A stretch of 64,000 nt of DNA from Reyranella sp. Lineage in GTDB: Bacteria; Pseudomonadota; Alphaproteobacteria; Reyranellales; Reyranellaceae. The notes under the pieces were generated by a model, which worked only from the letters and a program-made list of their open reading frames with translations, did no database searches and was not told the DNA's origin. A program made the translations under genes and the position numbers. The first letter of the stretch is position 1, and each line of letters opens with the position of its first letter. The stretch covers positions 62,001 to 126,000 of the forward strand of contig NZ_JAFKJN010000016.1 of the NCBI RefSeq assembly GCF_017305915.1. Reading direction: 5' to 3'. Shown here one piece after another: positions 30,494-41,138 of this stretch.

Positions 30494-30568
30494 GTCATCC
30501 TGAGCGCAGCGAAGGATCTCATGCCGGTTGCAAGCGGCGACGAGGTCCTTCACTTCGCTCAGGACGAC
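30494..30568. repeat. REP-like inverted repeat
   Basis: The left arm (30495-30520, starting TCATCCTGAGCGCAGCGAAG) and right arm (30542-30567, ending CTTCGCTCAGGACGA) are near reverse complements around a 21-nt centre, sitting between two convergent genes. This is the kind of dispersed palindrome common in alphaproteobacterial intergenic regions. A related element is at 59067. Confidence 0.8.
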
Positions 30569-30573
30569 AGAGC

Positions 30574-31842
30574 CTAAGCCGCCAGACGCGCGGCGATCTT
30601 TTCCAGCGACTCGAGCTCTTCGATCGGGCCCAGCGCGGCGAGTGTGAGCTTGCCTTGCAGCAGGCGGCGGGCGACGCGGCGCACGGCGTCCTGGTCGACC
30701 GCCTCGATGCGGGCGACGATCTCGGCATAGGGAATCGGCCGATTGTGGATCAGCAGGTGGCGGGCCGCCTGCTCGCAGCGTGAGCCGCTCGATTCCAGGG
30801 CCATCAAGGTTCCGGCCTTGATCTGGTTGCGGGCGCGGATCAGCTCCTGCTCGCTGAGCGAGTCGGCGACGCCGACGAATTCCGCGCACACCGCCGGGAC
30901 CAGCTCGGCGAGGTCGTCTTCGCCGGTGCCGGCATAGATGCCGAACAGGCCGCCATCGGCGTAGGCCGCGTTGAAGCAGTGGATGCCGTAGACCAGCCCC
31001 CGCTCCTCGCGGATGCGCTGGAACAGGCGCGAGGACATGCCGCCGCCGAACAGCGTCGAATAGATCGCCGTCGCGTAGTAGTCCGGATCGCGATAGCCGA
31101 TGCCCTGGCAGCCCAGCACCAAGTGCGCCTGCTCGAGCGCCCGCGCCTCGCGGCCGTCGCCGCCGACATAGGCGAGCGGCACCGGCCTGTCGGCATTGGC
31201 GGCGGTGCGCGGCACCGAGCCGAAATGCTTCTCGGCGAGGTCGACGATCTGCGCGTGCTCGACCCGGCCCGCCGCCGACAGCACCATGTTGCCGGCGGTG
31301 TAGTGGCGCGCCAGGAAGGCGAACAGGTCCTGCCGGCCGATCGTCTCCACCGACTCAGCCGTGCCCAGCACCGGCCGGCCGAGCGGCTGGTCGGGCAGCG
31401 CGGTCTCCTGGAACTGGTCGAAGATCAGGTCGTCGGGCGTATCGAGCGCCTGGCCGATCTCCTGCAGGATGACGCCGCGCTCGCGCTGCAGCTCGTCGGG
31501 ATCGAACACCGAGTTGCGCAGGATGTCGGCCACCATCTCGACACCGAGGCCGACGTCCTCCTTCAGCACCGAGGCGTGGTAGGCGGTGATCTCGCGGCCG
31601 GTATAGGCGTTGAGGCTGCCGCCGACATTCTCGATCTCCTCGGCGATGGCGCGCGCCGAGCGGGTCTTGGTGCCCTTGAAGGCCATGTGCTCCAGCATGT
31701 GCGCCATGCCGTTGAGCTCGGCCGACTCGTGGCGCGTGCCGCAGGCGACCCAGATGCCGAGCGAGGCCGATTCGACCTCGGGCATCTCGTCGACCGCGAC
31801 CCTGAGGCCGTTGGCGAGGGTGGTGACCTTGACGCCGCTCAT
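30574..31842 (-). CDS. M16 family zinc metallopeptidase (processing protease-like)
   Basis: The 422-residue protein is a pitrilysin/mitochondrial-processing-peptidase-like protease. The inverted zinc motif HMLEH (about 48-52, in GMAHMLEHMAFKGT) and the downstream acidic region around EIENVGGSLNAYTGRE are intact. The second M16 half carries FGGGMSSRLFQRIREERGLVY. It lacks a signal peptide. It overlaps thrC by ATGA, a pairing commonly conserved in alphaproteobacteria, but its natural substrate there is not known. Confidence 0.93.
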   Translation of the reverse strand: MSGVKVTTLANGLRVAVDEMPEVESASLGIWVACGTRHESAELNGMAHMLEHMAFKGTKTRSARAIAEEIENVGGSLNAYTGREITAYHASVLKEDVGLGVEMVADILRNSVFDPDELQRERGVILQEIGQALDTPDDLIFDQFQETALPDQPLGRPVLGTAESVETIGRQDLFAFLARHYTAGNMVLSAAGRVEHAQIVDLAEKHFGSVPRTAANADRPVPLAYVGGDGREARALEQAHLVLGCQGIGYRDPDYYATAIYSTLFGGGMSSRLFQRIREERGLVYGIHCFNAAYADGGLFGIYAGTGEDDLAELVPAVCAEFVGVADSLSEQELIRARNQIKAGTLMALESSGSRCEQAARHLLIHNRPIPYAEIVARIEAVDQDAVRRVARRLLQGKLTLAALGPIEELESLEKIAARLAA

Positions 31843-33284
31843 GTGCGCACCCGCGGACGGCTCTCGAGCGCGGCCATGCGATCGTCGATCAGCTCCTTCA
31901 GCGCCGCGACGTCGTTGGGGAGGCCATCGACCCGCTCGGTGCGCTGATAGAGATCGGCCAGCCGGGGCGGCAATACCGGCCGCTCGCCGGTCGCCTTCTG
32001 GACGGCGTCGGGGAACTTGGCCGGATGCGCCGTCGCCAGCACGACCATCGGCACGCTGGGATCGCGGCGGTGCTGCTGCGCCACCGCGTAGCCGACGGCG
32101 GTGTGCGGATCGAGCGTCTCGCCGTAGCGCTTGCGGCAGCTGGCGATGGCCGCCAGCGTGCCGTCGTCGTCGAGCCGGCCGGCGTCGAAGACCTCGCGCA
32201 CATTGCCCAGCGCATTGGCGCCGACCTTGAGCGTGCCGGTGGCACGGAAGGCGGTCATGGCGTCGGCCAGCGCCCTGCCGTCGCGGCCGTAAAGGTCGAA
32301 CAGCAGCCGCTCGAAGTTGCTCGAAATCTGGATGTCCATACTCGGGCTGTAGGTCGGCACGACTTCGGAGGCGGTCATCGTGCCGGTCTCGAAGAAGCGC
32401 GCCAGGATGTCGTTGGTGTTGGTGGCGATCACGAAATGCGACACCGGCAGGCCCATCTGCTTCGCGGCGTAGCCGGCATAGACGTTGCCGAAATTGCCGC
32501 TCGGCACGGCGAAGGCGACCGGCTTGTCCGGCGCGCCGAGCTTCAGCGCCGCCCAGAAGTAATAAACGATCTGCGCCATCACACGGGCGAAGTTGATCGA
32601 GTTGACCGCCGTCAGCGCATGGCGGTCGCGGAAGTCGAGATCGTTGAAACAGGCCTTGGCGAGGTCCTGGCAGTCGTCGAACGTGCCTTGCACCGCGATG
32701 TTGTGCACGTTGGGCGCCAGAACGGTCGTCATCTGGCGGCGCTGCACCTCGCTCACCCGGCCGCGCGGATGAAGCATGAAGATGTCGATGGTGCGCCGGT
32801 CGCGTACCGCCTCGATCGCTGCCGAGCCGGTGTCGCCCGAGGTCGCGCCGACGATGGTCGCATGGGCGTGGCGTTGGCTCAGCGTGCGGTCGAGCATCAG
32901 GCCGAGCAACTGCAGCGCCACGTCCTTGAAGGCGAGCGTCGGGCCGTGGAACAGCTCGAGCAGATGCAGGTTGTCATCGAGCGGCTTCAGCGGCGCCACG
33001 TCGGCCACGTCGAACGAGGCGTAGGCCTCGGCGATCAGCCGGCGGAAGGTCATCTCGTCGAAGGTGTTGCCGACGAAGGGCTGCATGACGCGATAGGCCA
33101 CCTCGCGGTAGGGCTTGCCCTTGAGCGCGGCGATCTCGGCTTTGGAGAACAGCGGCCACTCGGCCGGCAGGTAGAGGCCGCCGTCGCGCGCGAGGCCGGC
33201 GAGCATGATGTCCTCGAAGCCGAGCGGCGCCGGGCTCCCGGCCCCTCCAGCGGCAGAGCCATGCCGTGTGCTGATGTAGTTCAT
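31839..33284 (-). CDS. thrC: Threonine synthase
   Basis: A PLP enzyme converting O-phosphohomoserine to threonine, the last step of the pathway. The 481-residue product begins MNYISTRHGS, has LFHGPTLAFKDVALQ with the PLP lysine, and shows IVGATSGDTGSAAIEA and FAVPSGNFGNVYAG for phosphate and ring contacts. A TTG start 15 bp upstream adds five residues and would nearly touch DUF1272, so the ATG at 33284 was preferred. It sits between the DUF1272 gene and the M16 peptidase in one operon. Confidence 0.96.
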   Translation of the reverse strand: MNYISTRHGSAAGGAGSPAPLGFEDIMLAGLARDGGLYLPAEWPLFSKAEIAALKGKPYREVAYRVMQPFVGNTFDEMTFRRLIAEAYASFDVADVAPLKPLDDNLHLLELFHGPTLAFKDVALQLLGLMLDRTLSQRHAHATIVGATSGDTGSAAIEAVRDRRTIDIFMLHPRGRVSEVQRRQMTTVLAPNVHNIAVQGTFDDCQDLAKACFNDLDFRDRHALTAVNSINFARVMAQIVYYFWAALKLGAPDKPVAFAVPSGNFGNVYAGYAAKQMGLPVSHFVIATNTNDILARFFETGTMTASEVVPTYSPSMDIQISSNFERLLFDLYGRDGRALADAMTAFRATGTLKVGANALGNVREVFDAGRLDDDGTLAAIASCRKRYGETLDPHTAVGYAVAQQHRRDPSVPMVVLATAHPAKFPDAVQKATGERPVLPPRLADLYQRTERVDGLPNDVAALKELIDDRMAALESRPRVRT

Positions 33285-33291
33285 CGGATGC

Positions 33292-33543
33292 CTAGGCAAC
33301 CTGCTTGCAGGCGGCGTGGTCCTTATTCACCCGTTTGGTCGAGGCCGGATACTTGGCCAGCATGCGCTCCGGCCGGGTCGGCCGTTTGACCAGGTCGCCG
33401 CCGCAGTTGGGGCAGGCGCCACCCAGCCGGCCGTTGGCGCAATCCGCGCAGAACGTGCATTCGAAAGTGCAGATCAGCGCGTCCGGAGCGCCGTTCGGCA
33501 GGTCCTTGTCGCAGCATTCGCAGTTGGGGCGGAGGTCGAGCAT
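33292..33543 (-). CDS. DUF1272 cysteine-rich small protein
   Basis: The 83-residue protein has eight or more cysteines in zinc-ribbon-like pairs: CECC near the N-terminus, CTFECTFCADC, and CPNCGGDLVKRP. This matches the small DUF1272 family, whose function is unknown. Metal binding is inferred from the cysteine pattern. It lies 9 bp after the M32 carboxypeptidase and 7 bp before thrC. Confidence 0.88.
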   Translation of the reverse strand: MLDLRPNCECCDKDLPNGAPDALICTFECTFCADCANGRLGGACPNCGGDLVKRPTRPERMLAKYPASTKRVNKDHAACKQVA

Positions 33544-33552
33544 GGGTCCCTC

Positions 33553-35055
33553 TTACGCCGACAGGTAACGGGATTCCAGATGCGCCTTGAAGGCCGCGGT
33601 GCTGAGCGGCGCACCGGTCGCCTGTGACAGGATGGTGTCGGTGTCGGCAATCGATCCCTTGCCGTGCACATTTGCGCGCAGCCAGCCCAGCAAGGGTGCG
33701 AAATCGCCCTTGCCGATGGCCCCCAGCAGGTCCGGCACCGCTTTGCGCGCTGCAGCAAAGAGCTGCGCCGCCGCCAGCGCGCCCAGGGTGTAGGTCGGGA
33801 AATAACCCCACGCGCCGTCCGGCCAGTGGATGTCCTGCAGGCAGCCGAGCGAATCGTTCGGCGGCCCGACGCCGAGCAATTCCTTCATGCCATCGTTCCA
33901 GGATCCCGGCAGGTCGGCCAGCGCCAGGTCGCCGCCCAGGATCGCCCGCTCGAGGCGATAGCGCAGCATGACGTGCAGCGGATAGGTCACCTCATCGGCA
34001 TCGACGCGGATGAAGCCCGGTGCAACGCGCGTGTAAATGCGATGGATGTTGTCGGTCTCCCACGCCGGGCCCGACTTGCCGAAGACGGCGCGGATGCGGC
34101 TCGAGGCGAAGGCCACGAAAGCGTCGGAGCGGCAGGCCTGCATTTCCATCAGCAGCGACTGGCTCTCGTGAAGCACCATGCCGCGCGCATTGCCGACCGG
34201 CTGGCGGCGCCAGTCGCGCGGCCGGCCGACCTCGTAGAGCGCGTGGCCGGTCTCGTGCAGCACGCCCATCAGCGCGCGGGTGAAGTCTTCCTCGTCGTAG
34301 CGCGTGGTGATGCGCACATCGTCGGCGGTGCCGCCGGTGAAGGGATGCGCCGAGACGTCGAGCCGGCCGTGATGGAAGTCGAAGCCCAATGTCTTCGCCA
34401 TCTCGAGGCCGAGCTGGCGCTGCGCCTCGACCGGGAACGGCCCATCGAGCGGCAATGGTGCCCCTGCCCGCTTCTGCGCCTCCATCACCTTCTGCAGCAT
34501 CGCCGGCAGGAAAGCCTCGAGCTCGGCGAACAGCGCGTCGATGCGGGCCGAGCGGCCGCCCGGCTCGTACTCGTCGAGCAGCGCGTCGTAGAGCGGCAGG
34601 CCGAGCGCCGCGGCCTTGGCCTCGCCGACCCGCTTGGTGATGGTCACCACTTCGGTCAGCGTCGGCAGCAGCGCCTTGAAGTCGGCCTTCTTCTTGGCGT
34701 CGCGCCAGACCATCTCGCAGGCCGACGACGCCCGCGTGCGCGCCTCGACCAGGTCGGACGGCAGCGCGTTCTCGTGGATCCAGGCATGGCGCATCTCGCG
34801 CAGATTGGCGGCACGCCAGGGATCGAGGTCGGCCTTGCCGTCCTCGGCGCGCGACAGCAGCTCGGCCATGTCGGGTGCCACCATCATCTCGTGGCCGATC
34901 ACGCCCAGCGCCGCGAGCTGGTCGGCGCGGTCCTCGCTGGCGCCGTCCGGCATCATGGTCGAGCGGTCCCAGTTCAGGATGGCGCCGGCGCGGCTGACCG
35001 CGCTCATGCGTGCGAAGCGGCGCTCCAGCTCGGCGTAGGGATCGTTGGCGATCAT
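33553..35055 (-). CDS. M32 family carboxypeptidase (thermostable carboxypeptidase 1-like)
   Basis: The 500-residue all-helical metallocarboxypeptidase starts MIANDPYAELERRFARM at 35055. The HEXXH-type zinc motif HETGH (in GVLHETGHALYEVG) and the downstream Glu in MVLHESQSLLMEMQ are present, as are the family motifs DVSAHPFTGG and RVDADEVTYPLHV. It removes C-terminal residues from peptides in the cytosol. The start overlaps the SURF1 stop (ATGA). The in-frame extension upstream is a shadow of the cta genes. Confidence 0.95.
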   Translation of the reverse strand: MIANDPYAELERRFARMSAVSRAGAILNWDRSTMMPDGASEDRADQLAALGVIGHEMMVAPDMAELLSRAEDGKADLDPWRAANLREMRHAWIHENALPSDLVEARTRASSACEMVWRDAKKKADFKALLPTLTEVVTITKRVGEAKAAALGLPLYDALLDEYEPGGRSARIDALFAELEAFLPAMLQKVMEAQKRAGAPLPLDGPFPVEAQRQLGLEMAKTLGFDFHHGRLDVSAHPFTGGTADDVRITTRYDEEDFTRALMGVLHETGHALYEVGRPRDWRRQPVGNARGMVLHESQSLLMEMQACRSDAFVAFASSRIRAVFGKSGPAWETDNIHRIYTRVAPGFIRVDADEVTYPLHVMLRYRLERAILGGDLALADLPGSWNDGMKELLGVGPPNDSLGCLQDIHWPDGAWGYFPTYTLGALAAAQLFAAARKAVPDLLGAIGKGDFAPLLGWLRANVHGKGSIADTDTILSQATGAPLSTAAFKAHLESRYLSA

Positions 35056-35801
35056 GGGCTCTTCACCTTCGTGCGGCCGTTCACGGTGAGCCGGCCGTTC
35101 TCCCAATGATAGGCGAGATAGACGCCGAGGCCTGCCAGCGCGATCAGGAACCAGGTGATGGCGTACTGCAGATGGTCGTTGGGGATGTCGAGCCGCGTCT
35201 GGCCGCCGATCGGGACGCCGCCCGGGTTGGGCGTAGCGTCGGCCTCGAGGAAGAAGATGTCGAGCACCGGATCGGGCTTGCCGCCCGCCATCTGGCGCAT
35301 CAAGGGCACGTCGACATGGAACCAGAAGTTCTTGGCCGGGTCGTTGTCGGGCGCGAACTGCCGTTTCACCTGGCTGCGCCGCACGATGCCGGTGAGGTCG
35401 AGCTTGCCGGGCACCTGGCCCTCGGCGCGCTTGGCCGGGTCCTTCTTCTCCGACGGGATCCAACCGCGGTCGAACAGGATGATCGTGCCGTCGTCGAGCC
35501 TGAGCGGCGTCACCACCTGCATGCCGACCTTGTCCTTGAGGCTGCGGGCAGCGAGGTAGAACTCCTTGTCGTGCAGGAAGGTGCCCGAGACGCGCACGCG
35601 GCCGTACTCGCGGCGCAGCGGGTCGCCCGTCACCAGCTCGTCGAACGGCATCGGCGCCGCCGCCTGGTTGACGGCGATGAGGTCGAGGATGCCGCGCTTC
35701 CATTCGCGCCGGTCCATCTGCCACACGCCCAGCCCGAGCGAGAACAGGATGATCGGCAGCATGATTGCGGTGGGCCAGAAGATCGGCCGCAGCCTCAGCA
35801 T
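35052..35801 (-). CDS. SURF1 family cytochrome oxidase assembly protein
   Basis: SURF1 proteins deliver or stabilise heme a during subunit I maturation. The 249-residue product has the family topology: an N-terminal transmembrane helix (about 12-27, LPIILFSLGLGVWQMDRREWK), a large periplasmic domain with FDRGWIPSEKKDP, and a C-terminal helix (about 218-236, YAITWFLIALAGLGVYLAYHW). It is in the cta operon but separated from ctaE by a strong hairpin. Confidence 0.93.
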   Translation of the reverse strand: MLRLRPIFWPTAIMLPIILFSLGLGVWQMDRREWKRGILDLIAVNQAAAPMPFDELVTGDPLRREYGRVRVSGTFLHDKEFYLAARSLKDKVGMQVVTPLRLDDGTIILFDRGWIPSEKKDPAKRAEGQVPGKLDLTGIVRRSQVKRQFAPDNDPAKNFWFHVDVPLMRQMAGGKPDPVLDIFFLEADATPNPGGVPIGGQTRLDIPNDHLQYAITWFLIALAGLGVYLAYHWENGRLTVNGRTKVKSP

Positions 35802-35820
35802 TGGCAGGGCTCCAAAAGAC

Positions 35821-35848
35821 GAACCGCCGGGGGAAGGCCCGGCGGTTC
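35821..35848 (-). terminator. Hairpin terminator or attenuator between ctaE and SURF1
   Basis: Perfect 11-bp arms (GAACCGCCGGG at 35821-35831 and CCCGGCGGTTC at 35838-35848) enclose a 6-nt loop. Read on the minus strand the hairpin is followed by GTCTTTTGG, an intrinsic-terminator-like T-run. It probably lowers expression of SURF1 and the genes beyond relative to the oxidase subunits. Confidence 0.7.
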
Positions 35849-35870
35849 CGATGATAGACGTTCGCGCCGG

Positions 35871-36749
35871 CTAGTGGGCGGCGATCGGGGCGTTGCCCGA
35901 GCCCCACCAGTAGATGCAGAAGAACAGGAACAGCCAGACCACGTCGACGAAGTGCCAGTACCAGGCAGCGGCCTCGAAGCCGAAGTGCTGCTCGGGCTTG
36001 AATTGGCCCTTCATCGCCCGGAACAGGCAGACGAGCAGGAAGGTGGTGCCGACCAGCACGTGGAAGCCATGGAAGCCGGTCGCCAGGAAGAAGGTCGACG
36101 AATAGATGTTGTCCCGGAAGCCGAACGGCGCGTGGAAGTACTCGAAGGCCTGGATGGCGGTGAAGCAGGCGCCGAGGATCACCGTCAGCAGCAGGCCGCG
36201 GACGGCGTCGCGCTGGTTGCCCTCGAGGATCGAATGGTGCGCCCAAGTGACCGTGGTACCCGAAAGCAGCAGGATCAGCGTGTTCATGAACGGCAGGTCG
36301 AATGGCGCGATGACGTGCACGCCCTTGGGCGGCCACATGCCGCCGTTGGCCTCGGTGCGCAGCGGCATCTCGGCCGCCGAGTGGAAGATCGAGGCGTCGA
36401 AGAAGGCCCAGAAGAAAGCGGCGAAGAACAGCACCTCCGAGGCGATGAACAGGATCATGCCGTAGCGCAGACCGAGCTGGACGACTGCGGTGTGGTACTT
36501 GCGCGATTCGACGATGACGTCGCTCCACCACCAGTACATCACCGCGAAGATGATCAGGAAGCCGGGGGCGACGACCCACCAGTTGACCGCCTCGACGAGC
36601 TTCTTGCTGAAGTCGCCGAGCATGTCGGGATGCATGCCGATTGCGGCGCCCATGGCGAGCAGGAAGGCACCGAGCGCGCCCAATGCCGGCCACGGGCTGG
36701 GATCGACGAGATGGTATGGATGCTTCGGTGCGCCGTGCGAATCGGCCAT
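35871..36749 (-). CDS. ctaE: Cytochrome c oxidase subunit III
   Basis: Structural subunit III of the aa3-type terminal oxidase in the inner membrane. The 292-residue polytopic protein begins with KHPYHLVDPSPWP, the conserved N-terminus, and has seven hydrophobic segments. Family stretches include EVLFFAAFFWAFFDAS, FATGFHGFHVLVGTTFL-type sequence and the C-terminal WYWHFVDVVWLFLF. It follows ctaG by 3 bp. Confidence 0.97.
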   Translation of the reverse strand: MADSHGAPKHPYHLVDPSPWPALGALGAFLLAMGAAIGMHPDMLGDFSKKLVEAVNWWVVAPGFLIIFAVMYWWWSDVIVESRKYHTAVVQLGLRYGMILFIASEVLFFAAFFWAFFDASIFHSAAEMPLRTEANGGMWPPKGVHVIAPFDLPFMNTLILLLSGTTVTWAHHSILEGNQRDAVRGLLLTVILGACFTAIQAFEYFHAPFGFRDNIYSSTFFLATGFHGFHVLVGTTFLLVCLFRAMKGQFKPEQHFGFEAAAWYWHFVDVVWLFLFFCIYWWGSGNAPIAAH

Positions 36750-36752
36750 GGA

Positions 36753-37334
36753 TCAGCCCCCTTTTCCGGTTCCGTTGTTGGCGGACAAGCCGCCGAGCAA
36801 GGTCTTCGCCCGCTCCGTCTTCGCTTCGTAGAAAGTGTAGGACAGCGTGATGGTGCGGATGTCGTCGTAGCGCCGGTCCTTGTCCATGTCGGCGTCGACG
36901 AAGAACACGACCGGCATGTCGACCGACTGCCCGGGCTGCAGCAGCTGCTCGGTGAAGCAGAAGCACTGGATCTTGTTGAACCAGCCGGCGGTGCGCTCGG
37001 GCGTGACATTGTAGGTCGCAGTGCCGACGATCGGCCGCTGCGAGACGTTGGTGGCGCGGAAGAAGACCAGCCTCTCCTCGCCCAGCTTGACCTTGATCTC
37101 GCGCTGCACCGGCTCGAAGCGCCAGGCGAGGTTGGGATCGACGTTGGAATCGAAGCGCACCGTGACGGTGCGGCCGATCACCGGCCGCTCGCCTTCCTGG
37201 GCAACCAGCGGCGTGCCGCCGAAGCCGGTGGCCTTGCAGAACGCCTCGTAGAGCGGCACCGCGGCATAGGCCAGCCCCAGCATGCCGCCGACTACGGCGA
37301 CCAGCGTCCAGGCAATGCGGGCGTTCTTGTCCAT
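36753..37334 (-). CDS. ctaG: Cytochrome c oxidase assembly protein CtaG (Cox11 type)
   Basis: CtaG/Cox11 inserts copper into the CuB site of subunit I. The 193-residue product has one N-terminal transmembrane helix, a periplasmic immunoglobulin-like domain, and the copper-binding motif CFCF (in IQCFCFTEQLL) close to YNVTPERTAGWFNK. The start overlaps the stop of the small CoxF-like gene (TGATG). Confidence 0.96.
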   Translation of the reverse strand: MDKNARIAWTLVAVVGGMLGLAYAAVPLYEAFCKATGFGGTPLVAQEGERPVIGRTVTVRFDSNVDPNLAWRFEPVQREIKVKLGEERLVFFRATNVSQRPIVGTATYNVTPERTAGWFNKIQCFCFTEQLLQPGQSVDMPVVFFVDADMDKDRRYDDIRTITLSYTFYEAKTERAKTLLGGLSANNGTGKGG

Positions 37335-37486
37335 CAGCCCTTGCCCCCCATGCGCACGATGGTGAGGCCGAAGAAGATCGCGGCGAGGCCGAGCAGGCAG
37401 AAGAACATGAAGAGGTTCTTGCTCCGCTGCTGGCGGTGGCGGTCGCTGTCGCCGGGACGGCGGTTGTCGTCAGCCATGACGCTCAT
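37334..37486 (-). CDS. CoxF-like small membrane protein of the cta operon
   Basis: A 50-residue protein made of a charged N-terminal half (DDNRRPGDSDRHRQQRSK) and one transmembrane helix (LFMFFCLLGLAAIFFGLTIV). It starts at ATG 37486, overlapping the ctaB stop by ATGA, and ends overlapping the ctaG ATG by TGATG. The coupling on both sides and the position between ctaB and ctaG match the small CoxF protein of alphaproteobacterial cox operons. Its role is not established. Confidence 0.8.
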   Translation of the reverse strand: MSVMADDNRRPGDSDRHRQQRSKNLFMFFCLLGLAAIFFGLTIVRMGGKG

Positions 37487-38397
37487 CCCACGAGCAGCCG
37501 GTCGAGCGGCAGCGCCGCGAACAGCACGGCGAGATAGAGCAGCGAGAACTTGAACATGCGCTTGGCGGCGGCATGGCCGCGGCGGTCGTCGGCGGCCCGC
37601 CACACCGTGACGGCATGGGCGATGAAGCCGGCGCTGAGCACGACCGCGATCGCACCATACAGCCAGCCGACCGCGCCGAGCAGGGTCGGCGCAAGCGCCA
37701 CCGGCACCAGCACCAGGGTGTAGACCAGCATCTGCTTCTTGGTCTCGCGCGGGCCGGCTACCACCGGCAGCATCGGCACGCCGGCGCGGCGATAGTCGTC
37801 GCTGCGATAGAGCGCCAGCGCCCAGAAGTGCGGCGGCGTCCACAGGAAGATCAGCAGGAAAAGCGACAGGCCGACCAGCGAGACGTCGCCGGTCGCGGCG
37901 GCCCAGCCGATCATCGGCGGGAAGGCGCCGGCGGCGCCGCCGATCACGATGTTCTGCGGCGTGCGGCGCTTCAGCCACATCGTGTAGACGAAGACGTAGA
38001 ACAGGATCGCGGCGGTGAGCAGCGCGGCGGCGACGAAGTTGGTCGCCAGCGCCATCAGCAGCACCGAGAAGATCGACAGCAGGACGCCGAGGCCCAGCGC
38101 ATCGTCGGGCTCGACCCGGCCGGCCGGCAGGGGCCGGTTGGCGGTGCGCGCCATCAGCGCGTCGAGGTCGCGCTCGTACCACATGTTGATGCAGCCGGCC
38201 GCTCCCGAGCCCAGCGCGATCGCCAGCACCGCCAGGAAGACCTCGAACGGATGGATATGCACCGGCGCGATCATCACGCCGATCAGGCCGGTGAAGACCA
38301 CGAGCGACATCACGCGCGGCTTCAGCAGGTCGACATAATCGCGCACGCGAGCGGGCGCGGGGGCGGTCGTCCAGAGAGTCTGTGCGGTGTCGGTCAT
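37483..38397 (-). CDS. ctaB: Protoheme IX farnesyltransferase
   Basis: CtaB/Cox10 converts heme B to heme O, the precursor of heme A. The 304-residue UbiA-family membrane protein has about nine helices and the prenyl-diphosphate-binding Asp motif NMWYERDLDALMART. It also shows RPLPAGRV, the second conserved loop YRSDDYRRAGVPMLPVV, and TPPHFWALAL. It is separated from ctaD by 46 bp containing a hairpin. Confidence 0.97.
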   Translation of the reverse strand: MTDTAQTLWTTAPAPARVRDYVDLLKPRVMSLVVFTGLIGVMIAPVHIHPFEVFLAVLAIALGSGAAGCINMWYERDLDALMARTANRPLPAGRVEPDDALGLGVLLSIFSVLLMALATNFVAAALLTAAILFYVFVYTMWLKRRTPQNIVIGGAAGAFPPMIGWAAATGDVSLVGLSLFLLIFLWTPPHFWALALYRSDDYRRAGVPMLPVVAGPRETKKQMLVYTLVLVPVALAPTLLGAVGWLYGAIAVVLSAGFIAHAVTVWRAADDRRGHAAAKRMFKFSLLYLAVLFAALPLDRLLVG

Positions 38398-38410
38398 GCC
38401 CTATTCAAGA

Positions 38411-38435
38411 CGAGGGCGCCGCTGGGGCGCCCTCG
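38411..38435. terminator. Hairpin between ctaD and ctaB
   Basis: CGAGGGCGCC (38411-38420) and GGCGCCCTCG (38426-38435) form a perfect 10-bp stem with a 5-nt loop. On the minus strand only TCTTG follows, so it may act as an mRNA-stability element or weak attenuator rather than a full terminator. Confidence 0.5.
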
Positions 38436-38443
38436 CTCCGATC

Positions 38444-40967
<2,524 letters not shown>

Positions 40968-41138
40968 ACGATCTTCCCCTCGAGCCCCGCTTCGTTCTTG
41001 AGGATTCCGACTCGCAAAATCCCCCGCAATTCAAAGCGGTTAGTACCAGATATAGGAGTGCGTGGTAACGGGTTTTCGACGGCGGTCGGTATGTGGCGGC
41101 CGGTCGCAGCCGATCCCTTTTATCCCGCAGGTTCGCGG

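Noticed and set aside
33285..33299. TTG start for thrC
   Set aside because: It adds only five atypical residues; the ATG at 33284 gives the conserved MNYISTRHG N-terminus.
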